From Syntrophaceae bacterium (GTDB lineage: Bacteria > Desulfobacterota > Syntrophia > Syntrophales > Smithellaceae): a stretch of DNA of 64,000 bases. Under the pieces are notes generated by a model. It saw only the letters and a program-made list of their open reading frames with translations, did not search any database and was not told the DNA's origin. Where the stretch lies: assembly GCA_016927935.1 (NCBI GenBank), contig JAFGLS010000201.1:16255-80254 (forward strand), given 5' to 3'. The position numbers were made by a program, and so were the translations under genes. Each line of letters opens with the position of its first letter. Within the stretch, counting starts at the first letter, position 1. Of this stretch, positions 16,905 through 25,832 are shown in pieces.

Positions 16905-17212
16905 TTTTTAACCTTCGGTGCGTCAATGATAAAATCGGCCAGCGTGTCGAACGATTGCATCGCCTTGGCCGCCGTCGAGGCGTTTTTTAATTCCACACCG
17001 AACACATATCTTATTTCCATGGCTATCTCCATGGCGTCAAGACTGTCCAGTATCAAGGGACCGGGACCGCCGATGAAAGGAACATCGGTGGGCACGTCCT
17101 GTGGTTTCACATCAGTAATCTCGCAGGCCCTGATAACCAGCTCCTTGAGTTTGAAAATCAACTCCTCCCTCGACGATACTCTCAATTCTTTGAATTTCTC
17201 GTTTACATCCAT
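16901..17212 (-). CDS. Acyl carrier protein
   Basis: A 103-residue carrier protein. The phosphopantetheine serine is in LDSLDAMEI, preceded by the GGPGPLILDS loop seen in carrier proteins of aryl polyene-type clusters. Helices before and after match the four-helix fold. Its start overlaps the permease stop by 10 bp and its stop overlaps the ketosynthase start by 4 bp, so permease-ACP-ketosynthase are read together. It probably carries the growing chain for the adjacent ketosynthase rather than serving housekeeping fatty-acid synthesis. Confidence 0.93.
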   Translation of the reverse strand: MDVNEKFKELRVSSREELIFKLKELVIRACEITDVKPQDVPTDVPFIGGPGPLILDSLDAMEIAMEIRYVFGVELKNASTAAKAMQSFDTLADFIIDAPKVKK

Positions 17213-18321
17213 TTGACTTTTTTCCTCGCTATATAAAAACAGGCCAACGCAAAAAACATCAAGGCGGCCAGTTTTGGCAATATAGAACTGAAATCAGAAT
17301 CGCGCAAGAAAACATCCATATAAGCCTGATGCGCCCAATACATCGGTGAAATCATCGCCAGCCTTTTCATCACTAGCGGCATGACCGCTGTCGGCACCAT
17401 GATGCCGCCGAAAACCGCCATCAATACCGCCCCTGTGGAAGCCAGAGCAGAAGACTGCTCAGGGGAACGCGCCAGCGCCGCAATCATCACACCAAAACCT
17501 GTGGAAGCTGCCGCGACAACAATGGTAACCCATACCAGATACCACGGATGCGCTCCCATTGTGAAAGGAATCTTAACAAACAGAGGCATTATATAAACGC
17601 CGACAATGAGCATTAAAATAAACTGAATCAAATTAATAAAATAATAAGGAAGGAGTTTGCCCAAAATAATAAGATTGGCACTTACCGGATAGGTAAAGAG
17701 CCTCTGCAACGTGCCGTCATTTTTTTCCCGCAGGAAACCGATGGACATGGGAACGGCGATGAAGAACATCGCGAAAATAGACCAGCCGGGGACGCTGTGC
17801 TGGAGCGGACTAGGCAAACTTTTGTTTTTCTTTGTCCTCTCCACGATAAAACTCGCGGCCATCGCTTCCATATCGTCAATGCCCATGACAACCGAAGCTG
17901 TCAGACTGGTAATGAGCGAACGGGCGGCGGCCTTATATCCGGCATCTAGAACAGGATCGAATTCCACCTCAACCGGTTTTGTGCCGTTATCAAATCCATC
18001 CGGTATAAAAATTACCGCGTGCGCCTTGCCGTATTCAAAGAGCCTGTCATTGCTGTAGCCTTTCGGTCTCCCGACACGCTGAATCAGTTTATGAGCGCTT
18101 ATTTTCTTTTCCAGCAGGAGAGACTTCGGCGAACTGCCGGCAGTCTCAATTACTACTGCAATCTTCTGGCCGGTTATTTTTTCGGTATAAATACCCTGCA
18201 GCGCCAGAGATAAAAAGAAAATCAGCGCCACAGGCATGATAAACAGAATTGGAATGGTCTGCCTATCGCGCAATAAGATAAGTACTTCCTTGCGCATTAA
18301 TTCTTTTAACTTTGTGAACAT
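17203..18321 (-). CDS. ABC-2 type transporter permease
   Basis: A 372-residue inner-membrane permease. There is one N-terminal transmembrane helix (LFIMPVALIFFLSLALQG), a large periplasmic loop of about 150 residues, then five more helices with the ABC-2 signature region (REKNDGTLQRLFTYPVSANLIILGK). The ATPase is encoded 389 bp upstream on the same strand, separated by a repeat-rich gap. With the BtrH-like protein, ACP and ketosynthase nearby it most likely exports or flips the lipid-like product. No substrate can be read from sequence. Confidence 0.92.
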   Translation of the reverse strand: MFTKLKELMRKEVLILLRDRQTIPILFIMPVALIFFLSLALQGIYTEKITGQKIAVVIETAGSSPKSLLLEKKISAHKLIQRVGRPKGYSNDRLFEYGKAHAVIFIPDGFDNGTKPVEVEFDPVLDAGYKAAARSLITSLTASVVMGIDDMEAMAASFIVERTKKNKSLPSPLQHSVPGWSIFAMFFIAVPMSIGFLREKNDGTLQRLFTYPVSANLIILGKLLPYYFINLIQFILMLIVGVYIMPLFVKIPFTMGAHPWYLVWVTIVVAAASTGFGVMIAALARSPEQSSALASTGAVLMAVFGGIMVPTAVMPLVMKRLAMISPMYWAHQAYMDVFLRDSDFSSILPKLAALMFFALACFYIARKKVKWM

Positions 18322-18710
18322 TAAATTTTCTCTAACCTTAAATTATCCCCACCTTGTGTGACCTTTAGGTTACTCCCAAACACGCTGCATCTGACTTGTC
18401 ATGTCGAATGTAATGAGACATCTTGTTTTTTGATCACGGGTATGAACACCAGGGCAAGCCCTTGGCCCTAATTCCGCAGCAAGCTGCGGTATATTATACC
18501 CTCCGCTTAGCGGGATTGTTCGACTTACAAATTTCAATACACTTCGTTTTTGAAATTTGAGTCTCACAATAAAAGATTTCTCGTCTCTACGATCTTCGAA
18601 ATGACAAATGTTTTTCAAATCCCTCTTGCTCCCTTTAGAAAAGGGAGAAAAAATTTAACATTCCAATATATTCTTCACTACTTAATTACTTAAAACTTAA
18701 TTACTTTCTG
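18322..18710. repeat. Repeat-filled intergenic region between ABC ATPase and permease
   Basis: No gene is supported in this 389-bp gap; the 82-residue track ORF 18370-18618 is read through repeats. Contents: family A pieces (TGTCGAATGTAATGAGACAT near 18400 and AGATTTCTCGTCTC...TTCGAAATGACA near 18575); a family B element (CCGCAGCAAGCTGCGG, CCGCTTAGCGGGA, then TTCGACTTACAAATTTCA and AATTTGAGTCTCA, about 18470-18568); and the hairpin CTCCCTTTAGAAAAGGGAG at 18629-18647. The ATPase and permease transcript would pass through all of these. Confidence 0.7.
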
Positions 18711-19454
18711 TTATTCGTCACGCAAACCGCGGCCGGTGCGTTCCAAAAAGAACTTCTCCAGATTATCAATCTCGTTCATGCCGCCGGAAAAGATTACGCG
18801 GCCCCTGTCCAGCATTGTCACTTTTGAACACATTCGCTGGGCCTCTTCCATTATATGCGTGCATAAGACAATCGCTATCCCGGCGGCATTCATTTTTTTC
18901 AGCGTCTCATATATATGGTTGCGGCTTTGCGGATCAACCCCCACTGTCGGCTCATCCAGAAGCAGAAGTCGCGGTGAATGCAGAAGAGCCACAGCCAGAT
19001 TCAGGCGGCGCAGCATTCCTCCGGAATAAGCGGCTGTCCGTTTTTGCACATACGCGACAAGTCCTGTCTCCTCCAAAACTTCCTCCGACCTTTTTTTAAG
19101 AACATCATCCGACAATCCGGCCATGACACCGAAGACGCGCAGATTCTCCATCGCCGTCAGCGAAGCATATACTGATATCGGCTGAGGCGCGTAACCGATG
19201 GAGACTAACGCCTCCCTGCTGTCGTTTTTACTGCCGTAAATTAATATGCTGCCCTGATTTCCCCGCAGCTGTCCAGTAATCAAACGCATCAGTGTTGTTT
19301 TGCCCGCGCCGTTAGGTCCCAGAAGCGCATGAATTTCTCCACCATCCACCGACATGGAAAAATCGCGCAGAGCGCATTCTGTCTCTTTTACGGCTGGTTT
19401 ATCCGCCCTTTGATTGTAGGAAAAAGTTATTTGTGAAACTTCCAGCGCCTTCAT
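18711..19454 (-). CDS. ABC transporter ATP-binding protein
   Basis: A 247-residue nucleotide-binding subunit with Walker A GPNGAGKTT, signature YSGGMLRRLNLAVAL, Walker B LLLLDEPTVGVDP and switch histidine in LCTHIMEEA. It is of the single-domain type that pairs with ABC-2 permeases. Its ATG overlaps the stop of the BtrH-like gene (ATGA), giving a coupled pair, and the permease lies downstream. It powers export of an as yet unknown compound, presumably made by the surrounding ketosynthase genes. Confidence 0.95.
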   Translation of the reverse strand: MKALEVSQITFSYNQRADKPAVKETECALRDFSMSVDGGEIHALLGPNGAGKTTLMRLITGQLRGNQGSILIYGSKNDSREALVSIGYAPQPISVYASLTAMENLRVFGVMAGLSDDVLKKRSEEVLEETGLVAYVQKRTAAYSGGMLRRLNLAVALLHSPRLLLLDEPTVGVDPQSRNHIYETLKKMNAAGIAIVLCTHIMEEAQRMCSKVTMLDRGRVIFSGGMNEIDNLEKFFLERTGRGLRDE

Positions 19455-20488
19455 GATTTCAGTTTAACTGCGATGTCCCGCAAATCTTTGAAAAGTTCTT
19501 CTTCGCGTCCCGCGCAAATAAGCATCAGTCCGCCCGCTTTGGCAAAAGTTTCTTCCTTGCCGCCTCTTTTCTTGATGATACGCGCGGAAGTCACGGCAAA
19601 TTCCCGCCATACGTCACCGATAGCCGTCATCTCCTGTGATAATTCTTCCAGCTCCGCAGAGCCAAACAATTGAGCGGCTTCCTGCAGAAAGGCTGCGTAC
19701 ATATAGCGGAAACCAGCACCGCCCGTGCCGACTTCTTCCTGCATGCGAACAATCATGCCCAACTGGCGGCAGCCTTCCTCAAACCCATGTGTCTTTTCCA
19801 AATTAATAACTTTTCTGGCCAGATACCGGATTCCACGGATGCCGAGAATGGGCAGAGGGATTCTCAGCATCATGTTGCAGGTATCCTTTATTCCCCTGAT
19901 ACAGGCGCCGCGTAAATCAGGATGGAGGTTAATGATAGACGGATAATACATGAATCCGCGCGGCTCCAGCGGTCCGCGCGCGAAGCGGGCCCTGATTAAA
20001 TCTTCCGTCGAACAATCAACCGGTTTTTCCAGAACAGGATCGCTTACACGGAAACCGCCTTCAATCTCGCGCAGGATAACAATGTTGTGGCCGTTGAACT
20101 GAAAACGGAAACGGTTGGGAAAATAAGAAAGCCAATAGATGTTTGTCGTTGCGCCGACAATCTGTCCCGATTTGAGCAGGCGGCGCATTTCCTCCATGCC
20201 CTTGTCGGCATTGCGAAAACGTTGTGTGGCAAATTTCCAGCCCAGTCTTTTTGCCGACTTGCGGAAAATCGCCGCCGGTTGCGCGCGGTAAGCGGTAATA
20301 GGCAAGCCGACCATTTTGATAAAGGGAAGATGACCGAAAAAAATACCGCTGCCGATACCGAAAATCATCGGTTCACTGATTTCCAATCCCTTATCTCTGA
20401 ATAAAGCCACGGCAACACCGGTTTCACAGTGCGCGGCATGGTAATGAACAAAAGGTTTTCCACCCGATGTTATTTCTGAAGCAGTCAA
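19451..20488 (-). CDS. BtrH N-terminal/DUF4872-type protein
   Basis: A 345-residue soluble protein. The start HYHAAHCETGVAVALFRDKG and the GIGSGIFFGHLP segment match the BtrH N-terminal domain, a papain-like fold that in butirosin synthesis moves an acyl group from a carrier protein to an acceptor. The middle (FNGHNIVILREIEGGFRVSDP) keeps the peptidase-like His/Asp pattern, and C-terminal helices resemble DUF4872. Beside an ACP, ketosynthase and ABC exporter, transfer of an acyl chain from ACP is an attractive role, but that is inference. It is coupled to the ATPase gene by a 4-bp overlap. Confidence 0.8.
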   Translation of the reverse strand: MTASEITSGGKPFVHYHAAHCETGVAVALFRDKGLEISEPMIFGIGSGIFFGHLPFIKMVGLPITAYRAQPAAIFRKSAKRLGWKFATQRFRNADKGMEEMRRLLKSGQIVGATTNIYWLSYFPNRFRFQFNGHNIVILREIEGGFRVSDPVLEKPVDCSTEDLIRARFARGPLEPRGFMYYPSIINLHPDLRGACIRGIKDTCNMMLRIPLPILGIRGIRYLARKVINLEKTHGFEEGCRQLGMIVRMQEEVGTGGAGFRYMYAAFLQEAAQLFGSAELEELSQEMTAIGDVWREFAVTSARIIKKRGGKEETFAKAGGLMLICAGREEELFKDLRDIAVKLKS

Positions 20489-20518
20489 AAAATTATCCTT
20501 TATTGTGAAACTCCAATT

Positions 20519-20584
20519 CCGCCAGCGAAGCGTAGCGAAATTGGTAAGCTGAACAATCCCGCAAAGCGGAGGGTACTATAGTAC
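20519..20584. repeat. Dispersed palindromic repeat, family B (short copy)
   Basis: CGCCAGCGAAGCGTAGCG, AACAATCCCGCAAAGCGGAGGG and TACTATAGTA in sequence. It resembles the elements at 18470 and 21261-21323, and its end supplies the stop region of the 138-residue protein. Confidence 0.5.
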
Positions 20585-20992
20585 CCGTGATTTTTGAGGT
20601 ACGGTTTTCAATTCCTTTACAGTAATGGCGAGAGCTTTTGCGTAACGCTCCAACATCGAATCTTTTAGTTTGTCGAAAATTTCCGGACGCAAGTGCCGCT
20701 TGACCCGAAACACGGCAACGCCCGCGGTTTTTCCCAGAATAGCCGGTATCATCTGACGCCGCTCCATATGATAGGCAAGCGGGCTTTTAGCTCCTTCGAG
20801 CACGGCCTGTCTTGTTTTTTCCAGATTGACAGCCAGTTCCCCAACGGCCAGTCTGTTTACCAATTCTTCGGCCTCCCAGCCGCTGCTGGGCACGATAACA
20901 TACTTACCTTCATCATCAATCGCGTAGCAGGCGCGTTTAACTCCCTCATAATATTCAACAGTATTATCCTGCGGAACTTCTTTTACTTTCAT
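20576..20992 (-). CDS. Conserved-looking protein of unknown function
   Basis: A 138-residue soluble protein, start MKVKEVPQDNTVEYYEGV, with no signal peptide or membrane helix. It is mixed alpha/beta at the N-terminus and helical with many charges at the C-terminus. I do not recognise a family or catalytic motif. It lies upstream of the BtrH-like and ABC genes on the same strand, 87 bp apart, and is probably part of that unit; an accessory or binding role for the acyl product is possible. The stop codon falls inside a dispersed repeat, so the extreme C-terminus may have been altered by the insertion. Confidence 0.7.
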   Translation of the reverse strand: MKVKEVPQDNTVEYYEGVKRACYAIDDEGKYVIVPSSGWEAEELVNRLAVGELAVNLEKTRQAVLEGAKSPLAYHMERRQMIPAILGKTAGVAVFRVKRHLRPEIFDKLKDSMLERYAKALAITVKELKTVPQKSRVL

Positions 20993-21053
20993 TTCATGCC
21001 TTCATCATTAAATCATAACACATCATATTAATAATATGGAAGTTTTGAGTTTT

Positions 21054-21193
21054 GTCATTTCGAGGAATTCCGACACTTGCCCGGCGAATGTCGGGTGTCG
21101 GGATGACGAGAAATCTTGAAGATCTTTTTCCGAGTTTCCGAATAAGGATTTCTCCCCAGCAGAGCGGGACTATAGCCTTCGGTCGAAATGACA
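21054..21193. repeat. Dispersed palindromic repeat, family A (long copy)
   Basis: It begins TGTCATTTCGAGGAATTCCG and ends GGTCGAAATGACA, with AGAAATCTTGAAGATCTTT and GGATTTCTCCCC between. This and the family B element at 21261 occupy nearly all of the 304-bp gap 20993-21296, which holds no supported gene. Confidence 0.7.
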
Positions 21194-21260
21194 TAAATAT
21201 TTATTCGAATATGCTTCTTATACTAATTTCAACAGTGCGCAAAGCAAAATAATGATACTC

Positions 21261-21323
21261 GAATTTCAGAAACGAAGTGAACTGAAATTCGTTGAATTAT
21301 CCACGAAGCGGAGCGGAGCGGGA
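21261..21323. repeat. Dispersed palindromic repeat, family B
   Basis: GAATTTCAG and CTGAAATTC form a perfect 9-bp inverted repeat (21261-21290), followed by GAATTATCCACGAAGCGGAGCGGAGCGGGA. It overlaps the 3' end of the acyltransferase gene and encodes its last few residues. Confidence 0.6.
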
Positions 21324-22214
21324 TATTTGCTCTTTCTGATTTACCTTTTTACCTAAAAACGGCTCGAAATGATGCCACTCAAAAAGATGCTCGCGGACAA
21401 AAACAGCCAGATCATTGGCATAAGTCTGCGCCGATTCCTGCACTGCTTTTTTCCTATCGGCGCGCGTGGCGGCTACAACCTTGCGCCCCGGAGAAACCCT
21501 GATGTGATATCTGCCAATGGCTTCCTGATAAACGAAGAAAGTCATCAATGGTGCGCCGGTCATCAGGGCAAACAAATGCGGCGTGTCGGGAAGATGAACT
21601 TCATGACCGAGAAAATTCACGGTAACAAAACTTTGATTGCCCCAGAGACGGTCGCCCGTCATCGAGACAATGCCGCCTTCGCGTAGAAAATTGATTCCGT
21701 CAATTAAGGCGAAAGGTGATTTTTCGTCCTCTGTGGTCGCCACAATTTTGATGCCGCTTTCGGCCATTGATTCTTTTTGAATATGTTCCATTTGTTCTTT
21801 TTGCTTGGCTCCAAGATATAACATAATCGGCAGGCCTTTTTTATGGAGAGTCTGCGCGGCCAGTTCCCAGTTGCCGATGTGCGACATCAACAGAATTGCG
21901 CCCGTCTTTTTCTCTACGGCTTCATACAGATGCTGCCATCCCTCCCTGACATATTCGATATCTTCTTCGTTGAAGCGGACGAAACGATGGATATATACAT
22001 CGGTGAATTTGTGATACTGACACCACGCGCACCAGAGGTGATAGACAAATCCGCGCGTCGGAAACAAGGCGCTGTAGAACTTAATGCTGTTGGCCACACG
22101 CACCGGAAACAGAAAAAAATAACCCGTCGCGACAAACCAGGAAAAAATACGAAAAAACCGCAACCCCAGCTTGTGTGAAAGATAAAGCAAAATTTTATAA
22201 GGCAGTTTTTTCAT
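21297..22214 (-). CDS. LpxL/HtrB-family acyltransferase
   Basis: A 305-residue membrane-associated acyltransferase related to the late lipid A acyltransferases. An N-terminal membrane helix (about residues 8-40) precedes the catalytic H-x4-E in SHIGNWELAAQ, then GDRLWG and a C-terminal REHLFEWHHFEPF. Family members move an acyl chain from ACP to a lipid hydroxyl. In aryl polyene and flexirubin loci such an enzyme attaches chains to the membrane-bound product, which fits here. The start is MKKLPYKILL (ATG 22214, AAGGACA eight bases upstream). The C-terminus runs into a dispersed repeat, so a few terminal residues look recently acquired. Confidence 0.88.
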   Translation of the reverse strand: MKKLPYKILLYLSHKLGLRFFRIFSWFVATGYFFLFPVRVANSIKFYSALFPTRGFVYHLWCAWCQYHKFTDVYIHRFVRFNEEDIEYVREGWQHLYEAVEKKTGAILLMSHIGNWELAAQTLHKKGLPIMLYLGAKQKEQMEHIQKESMAESGIKIVATTEDEKSPFALIDGINFLREGGIVSMTGDRLWGNQSFVTVNFLGHEVHLPDTPHLFALMTGAPLMTFFVYQEAIGRYHIRVSPGRKVVAATRADRKKAVQESAQTYANDLAVFVREHLFEWHHFEPFLGKKVNQKEQISRSAPLRG

Positions 22215-22462
22215 TTTTATTGTCCTTGAAGCAGCTCTCAGCCGCTGTGGCAATCTTTATTTCTCTTTTCTAAAATGAGACAAGGAAAGTCTCCATTTTT
22301 CTACAAAATCAAATGGAAACAATTATATTTCCCCTATGTGTATTAAAAAATTTAATATCAAAAAATGATTCTTGACACAAGGCAAGCTTCAGGGGTTGGA
22401 AGGAGTAAATCTTTAATTTCCCAATGATTTGTATGCTGACCAAGGCCGACACATATTAATCA

Positions 22463-23368
22463 TCACTCTGATGCTTCTTCAATCACGTTTATAAGTTCAG
22501 TTGGTTTTGCATATTGAACCATGTGTCCGGTTTTTTTAAAAAGGATTAGTTTTGAAGCTGGCACAGTTTCATGTAACAAAATTACATCGTCAACAGGAGC
22601 CACCCTGTCGCTTTCACCATGTACAATGAAAAGGGGCTTTTTAATATTGCTATAAAGCGGCTGCAGGTTTAACAAATCCAAGAGCATTGCCATTTCTTCG
22701 TGGGCAGCAGTTGAAATATTATTCGGCAGGCTGATGATCATACATCGCTTTTCGATAAAATCATTTGGCATATCTTTTTGATTAGGATCAAAAGCTATAT
22801 TCATGCCTTTTTTTATTATATTTTGCCCGCACAATCTTATAAAAAAACGTAAAGCAGTATCCATCAAGGGTATTTTAAGAATCTTAAACAGCGAATTGGT
22901 TTTTCGCCTTGTTGAAACAATCGGGCTCACAGATATAAATGCCTTAATATTAGATGAGTTACGCACAGCCATTGCCAGAACTATACTACCACCGTATGAA
23001 TGACCGACAATGATGGGATTGTTGAGTTTTAATTTATGTATTAATGCAAAAGCAATATCAGCATTATAGTCCAGATTATATTTAAGATCGTTTGCACTGC
23101 TTAAACCATGCCCGGGTCTATCATAGGCTATTACATTAAATCTTTTTGAAAGTTTCGGCACGATAGCTTCCCAGTCCTCAATGCAGCCGGGCAGCCCATG
23201 AATAAGTAGAACAGCCTGCCCACCGCCTGTTTGATATACCCTTATTTTCTGATTCAAAACATCAACAAATTGAACTTTGGAGACACCTGAGAGTGTATCG
23301 GCAAAAACAGGAATGATGCAGAGTATTAACATACATAACACCATCACAAGACGCGAAAGTATTTTCAT
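22463..23368 (-). CDS. Secreted alpha/beta hydrolase
   Basis: A 301-residue hydrolase with a Sec signal peptide (hydrophobic VMVLCMLILCIIPVFA, cleavage before DTLSG). The fold markers are LLIHGLPG (oxyanion loop), nucleophile elbow VGHSYGGS, acid in HGESDRVAP and histidine in KTGHMVQY, so the triad is complete. I prefer ATG 23368, which follows GGAGATGAGGCG. The stop of the carbamoyltransferase gene lies only 4 bp upstream, so the two are one unit. It could be a periplasmic esterase acting on the exported product. The true substrate is unknown. Confidence 0.88.
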   Translation of the reverse strand: MKILSRLVMVLCMLILCIIPVFADTLSGVSKVQFVDVLNQKIRVYQTGGGQAVLLIHGLPGCIEDWEAIVPKLSKRFNVIAYDRPGHGLSSANDLKYNLDYNADIAFALIHKLKLNNPIIVGHSYGGSIVLAMAVRNSSNIKAFISVSPIVSTRRKTNSLFKILKIPLMDTALRFFIRLCGQNIIKKGMNIAFDPNQKDMPNDFIEKRCMIISLPNNISTAAHEEMAMLLDLLNLQPLYSNIKKPLFIVHGESDRVAPVDDVILLHETVPASKLILFKKTGHMVQYAKPTELINVIEEASE

Positions 23369-23372
23369 CGCC

Positions 23373-25079
23373 TCATCTCCATTCCACAAGATAATCTCCT
23401 ATGAAAAGAGCATCCAATTTAGTTGTATGACCACAATTCAAAGCATCGTCCGGCGAACAAACGATCGGTTCATGACGATTAAAGCTGGTATTGATCAATA
23501 CAGCATAATCGGTCAATTTTTCAAATTCCACCAGCAAACGATAGATATCCTCGTTGAAGTCCTCTTTGACAACCTGAATTCTGGCTGTTCCATCAACATG
23601 GGTGATACCCGGCAATTTATTTCTGTATTCCGGCCTTACATCAACTGTCAAAAGCATATAGTAGGTCAGTTCCGGTATAGGAGACCGAAGATCAAAATAT
23701 TTGAGTGCAGCGGAAACTGTTGAGATCGGCCCAAAAGGTCTGAAGTATTCGCGCCCTTTGACTTTCAAATTCAATCGATCTCTTATTTCACGGGAAAAAG
23801 GGTTAGCTAAAATAGAACGGTTTCCAAGTGCGCGGGGTCCGGCCTCCATTCTTCCTTGAAACCATCCAATAATCTTGTTGTCCTTTAAATACTCCGCCGC
23901 TTTTTCCCAAGGGTGTTCGAGCTTCTTGTAAGTGACAGGATATTTTTTAATGGTGGTTAAAATTTCTTCATTTTTGTATTCAGGACCTAAATAAGGAGAA
24001 AATATTTTTTTGTTTTCGGGAATTTTTTCAAAAGATTGGAAAGCAGCATAAAGTCCTGCCCCAATAGCCCCTCCGGTGTCGGAAGCAAAAGGGGGAACAA
24101 AAATCCGATCATATTCGGAATACAGAGTAATTTCTCTGTTGATATCGCAATTTAAAAAGATGCCTCCGCTAAGAGCCAGATTTTTGTTTCCGGATATAGT
24201 AGCAACATAACGAACCATATGGAGGACGGCTTCTTTGATACGCTTTTGCATACTGAAAGCTATATCAAAATGCCTCTGTTCCAATGGCTCATCTCTTTCT
24301 CGTTTTTTGCCTAGCTCATCCTCAAGGTTGTTGTTCATATATGACCACAGCGCTAGATACTTCTTTGGATTGGAGATAATGTATCTTCCATTGGGTTTAA
24401 ATTTTATTATTCTTTGGAATAAATCTTTATATGTATTTTTGCCGAATGATGCCAGCGCCATGGTTTTTCCTTCTTCATAATCGCTGAATCCTAAAAAATG
24501 TGTGAAATTTAAATAAAGAATACCCAATGAATGATAAATTGGCACTTTCCATAATAGTTGGAATTTATGATCTTTAGCAGAAAAGACCGATACCGAACAA
24601 TCATCGCCATAAGCATCCGCAACAATCATATCTGCATTTTGTAAACAAAACGGTGACAAATAATAGCACGAAGCAGCGTGAGCCAAATGATGATCAACCC
24701 AATCTATTTTGCCTTTGAATTGATTTGGAAAATATCGATCGATGGTTTTTCTCAATTTGAATGAAGCATTTATTGATCGAAAATTCTTGGGAGGCTTGAT
24801 GTATTTATAAACCTTGTAAAATGTTATCGGTACTAAAATGAATTTTATCAATTCATTCAGAAAAGATTTATACGGATTCCAATTAAAAGCAATCGTATCA
24901 ACCTCCGACATTTCAATGCCACCAGCATCCAGCACATATTTAATTGACTGAATAGGAAAGGCATCGGTATGTTTTATTCGGTTGAACCGTTCCTCTTCAA
25001 CATTTGCAACCAAATTCCCGTTTTTGATTAGACACGCGGCGGAATCGTGGACAAAAGAAGATATACCAAGAATATTCAT
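23373..25079 (-). CDS. NodU/CmcH-family carbamoyltransferase
   Basis: A 568-residue O-carbamoyltransferase. The N-terminal Kae1-like domain starts NILGISSFVHDSAACLI and carries the metal/nucleotide histidines in DHHLAHAAS. The C-terminal domain has the family hallmark GRMEAGPRALGNRSI. These enzymes use carbamoyl phosphate and ATP to carbamoylate a hydroxyl of a secondary metabolite. ATG 25079 overlaps the stop of the upstream methyltransferase gene (TGATG), showing translational coupling; the GTG three bases earlier is less likely. It sits amid the ketosynthase/exporter locus and is a candidate tailoring enzyme, unusual for aryl polyene clusters. Confidence 0.92.
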   Translation of the reverse strand: MNILGISSFVHDSAACLIKNGNLVANVEEERFNRIKHTDAFPIQSIKYVLDAGGIEMSEVDTIAFNWNPYKSFLNELIKFILVPITFYKVYKYIKPPKNFRSINASFKLRKTIDRYFPNQFKGKIDWVDHHLAHAASCYYLSPFCLQNADMIVADAYGDDCSVSVFSAKDHKFQLLWKVPIYHSLGILYLNFTHFLGFSDYEEGKTMALASFGKNTYKDLFQRIIKFKPNGRYIISNPKKYLALWSYMNNNLEDELGKKRERDEPLEQRHFDIAFSMQKRIKEAVLHMVRYVATISGNKNLALSGGIFLNCDINREITLYSEYDRIFVPPFASDTGGAIGAGLYAAFQSFEKIPENKKIFSPYLGPEYKNEEILTTIKKYPVTYKKLEHPWEKAAEYLKDNKIIGWFQGRMEAGPRALGNRSILANPFSREIRDRLNLKVKGREYFRPFGPISTVSAALKYFDLRSPIPELTYYMLLTVDVRPEYRNKLPGITHVDGTARIQVVKEDFNEDIYRLLVEFEKLTDYAVLINTSFNRHEPIVCSPDDALNCGHTTKLDALFIGDYLVEWR

Positions 25080-25672
25080 CACGTTGATTTATTTCTGATT
25101 CTTAAAAGCTGGCCATGGTCGAATTCCTCATGTGGCCTAATAATAGCGGCAGTTGCCTTATCTTTTCTGAAATGCGGAAACCAACGGGGAACTTTCTGAC
25201 AATATTCTTTCCAACTTTCTCCAAAACGTCGTTCCAATTGAGGTTCCTCATAGTTTACGACGACTAAATGAAGAATTCTGGAGAGGGTTATAAGCCATGC
25301 GAAAAGGATAAGCTGACCATACATGAGCGCCTGACCAAGAACTACAAATATCAATGACCACATCATAGGATTACGAACATAGGCATAAATATTACGATTT
25401 AATATTTTTTGCGGCGCAGATGTTACAAGGGGAGACCCTTTTCCAAATAGAAACATTAAAATCATACACCAGATAGCCAAGACAGCACTGCACCAAATGG
25501 TAATTAATCCGACTGTCTCAACGACAGGTATCCCGAAGCCTGCTTGAGATTTGATGTTAGAAACATTCATTAGAAAGCGGGGTATGATATATAAAACGCT
25601 ATAGGGACCGATAAACAAGTATAATGCGCCATCAACTGCTCGGAGGATAATTTTATGGACATACTTGTGCAT
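25079..25672 (-). CDS. Isoprenylcysteine-carboxyl-methyltransferase-like membrane protein
   Basis: A 197-residue polytopic protein with about four transmembrane helices. The C-terminal ICMT/PEMT signature is present: NIYAYVRNPMMWSL, then YEEPQLERRFGESWKEYCQKVPRW. Bacterial members are mostly uncharacterised SAM-dependent methyltransferases acting on lipophilic substrates at the membrane. It is the first gene of a three-gene unit with the carbamoyltransferase and secreted hydrolase, and is divergent from the XRE regulator. O- or carboxyl-methylation of the lipid-like product is a fair guess only. Confidence 0.85.
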   Translation of the reverse strand: MHKYVHKIILRAVDGALYLFIGPYSVLYIIPRFLMNVSNIKSQAGFGIPVVETVGLITIWCSAVLAIWCMILMFLFGKGSPLVTSAPQKILNRNIYAYVRNPMMWSLIFVVLGQALMYGQLILFAWLITLSRILHLVVVNYEEPQLERRFGESWKEYCQKVPRWFPHFRKDKATAAIIRPHEEFDHGQLLRIRNKST

Positions 25673-25832
25673 ATTAAATCAATTTCTCGGATTCAATTTG
25701 ATTATCACAATAGAATTTCCTATTAATGACGCACCTATACTATATATATATAATAATATCAATTATAATATTATATATAGATGTCTGTATGTGACTCCTT
25801 TAATGAATTATAAGATTATAAGGAGGCACATT
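25673..25832. promoter_or_regulatory. Divergent AT-rich control region between methyltransferase and XRE genes
   Basis: This 160-bp stretch separates two divergent genes and contains a run of almost pure A/T with several overlapping palindromic pieces (TATATATATA, ATAATATTAT). A compact divergent promoter with a binding site for the adjacent XRE repressor is the usual arrangement. I cannot pick one convincing -35/-10 pair or operator. Confidence 0.4.

Noticed and set aside
18370-18618. 82-residue minus-strand ORF between the ABC ATPase and permease
   Set aside because: It is read entirely through family A and B repeats and has no ribosome-binding site.
25665-25832. N-terminal extension of the XRE protein in the ORF track
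   Set aside because: AAGGAGG points to GTG 25833; the upstream 56 codons are extremely AT-rich control DNA.
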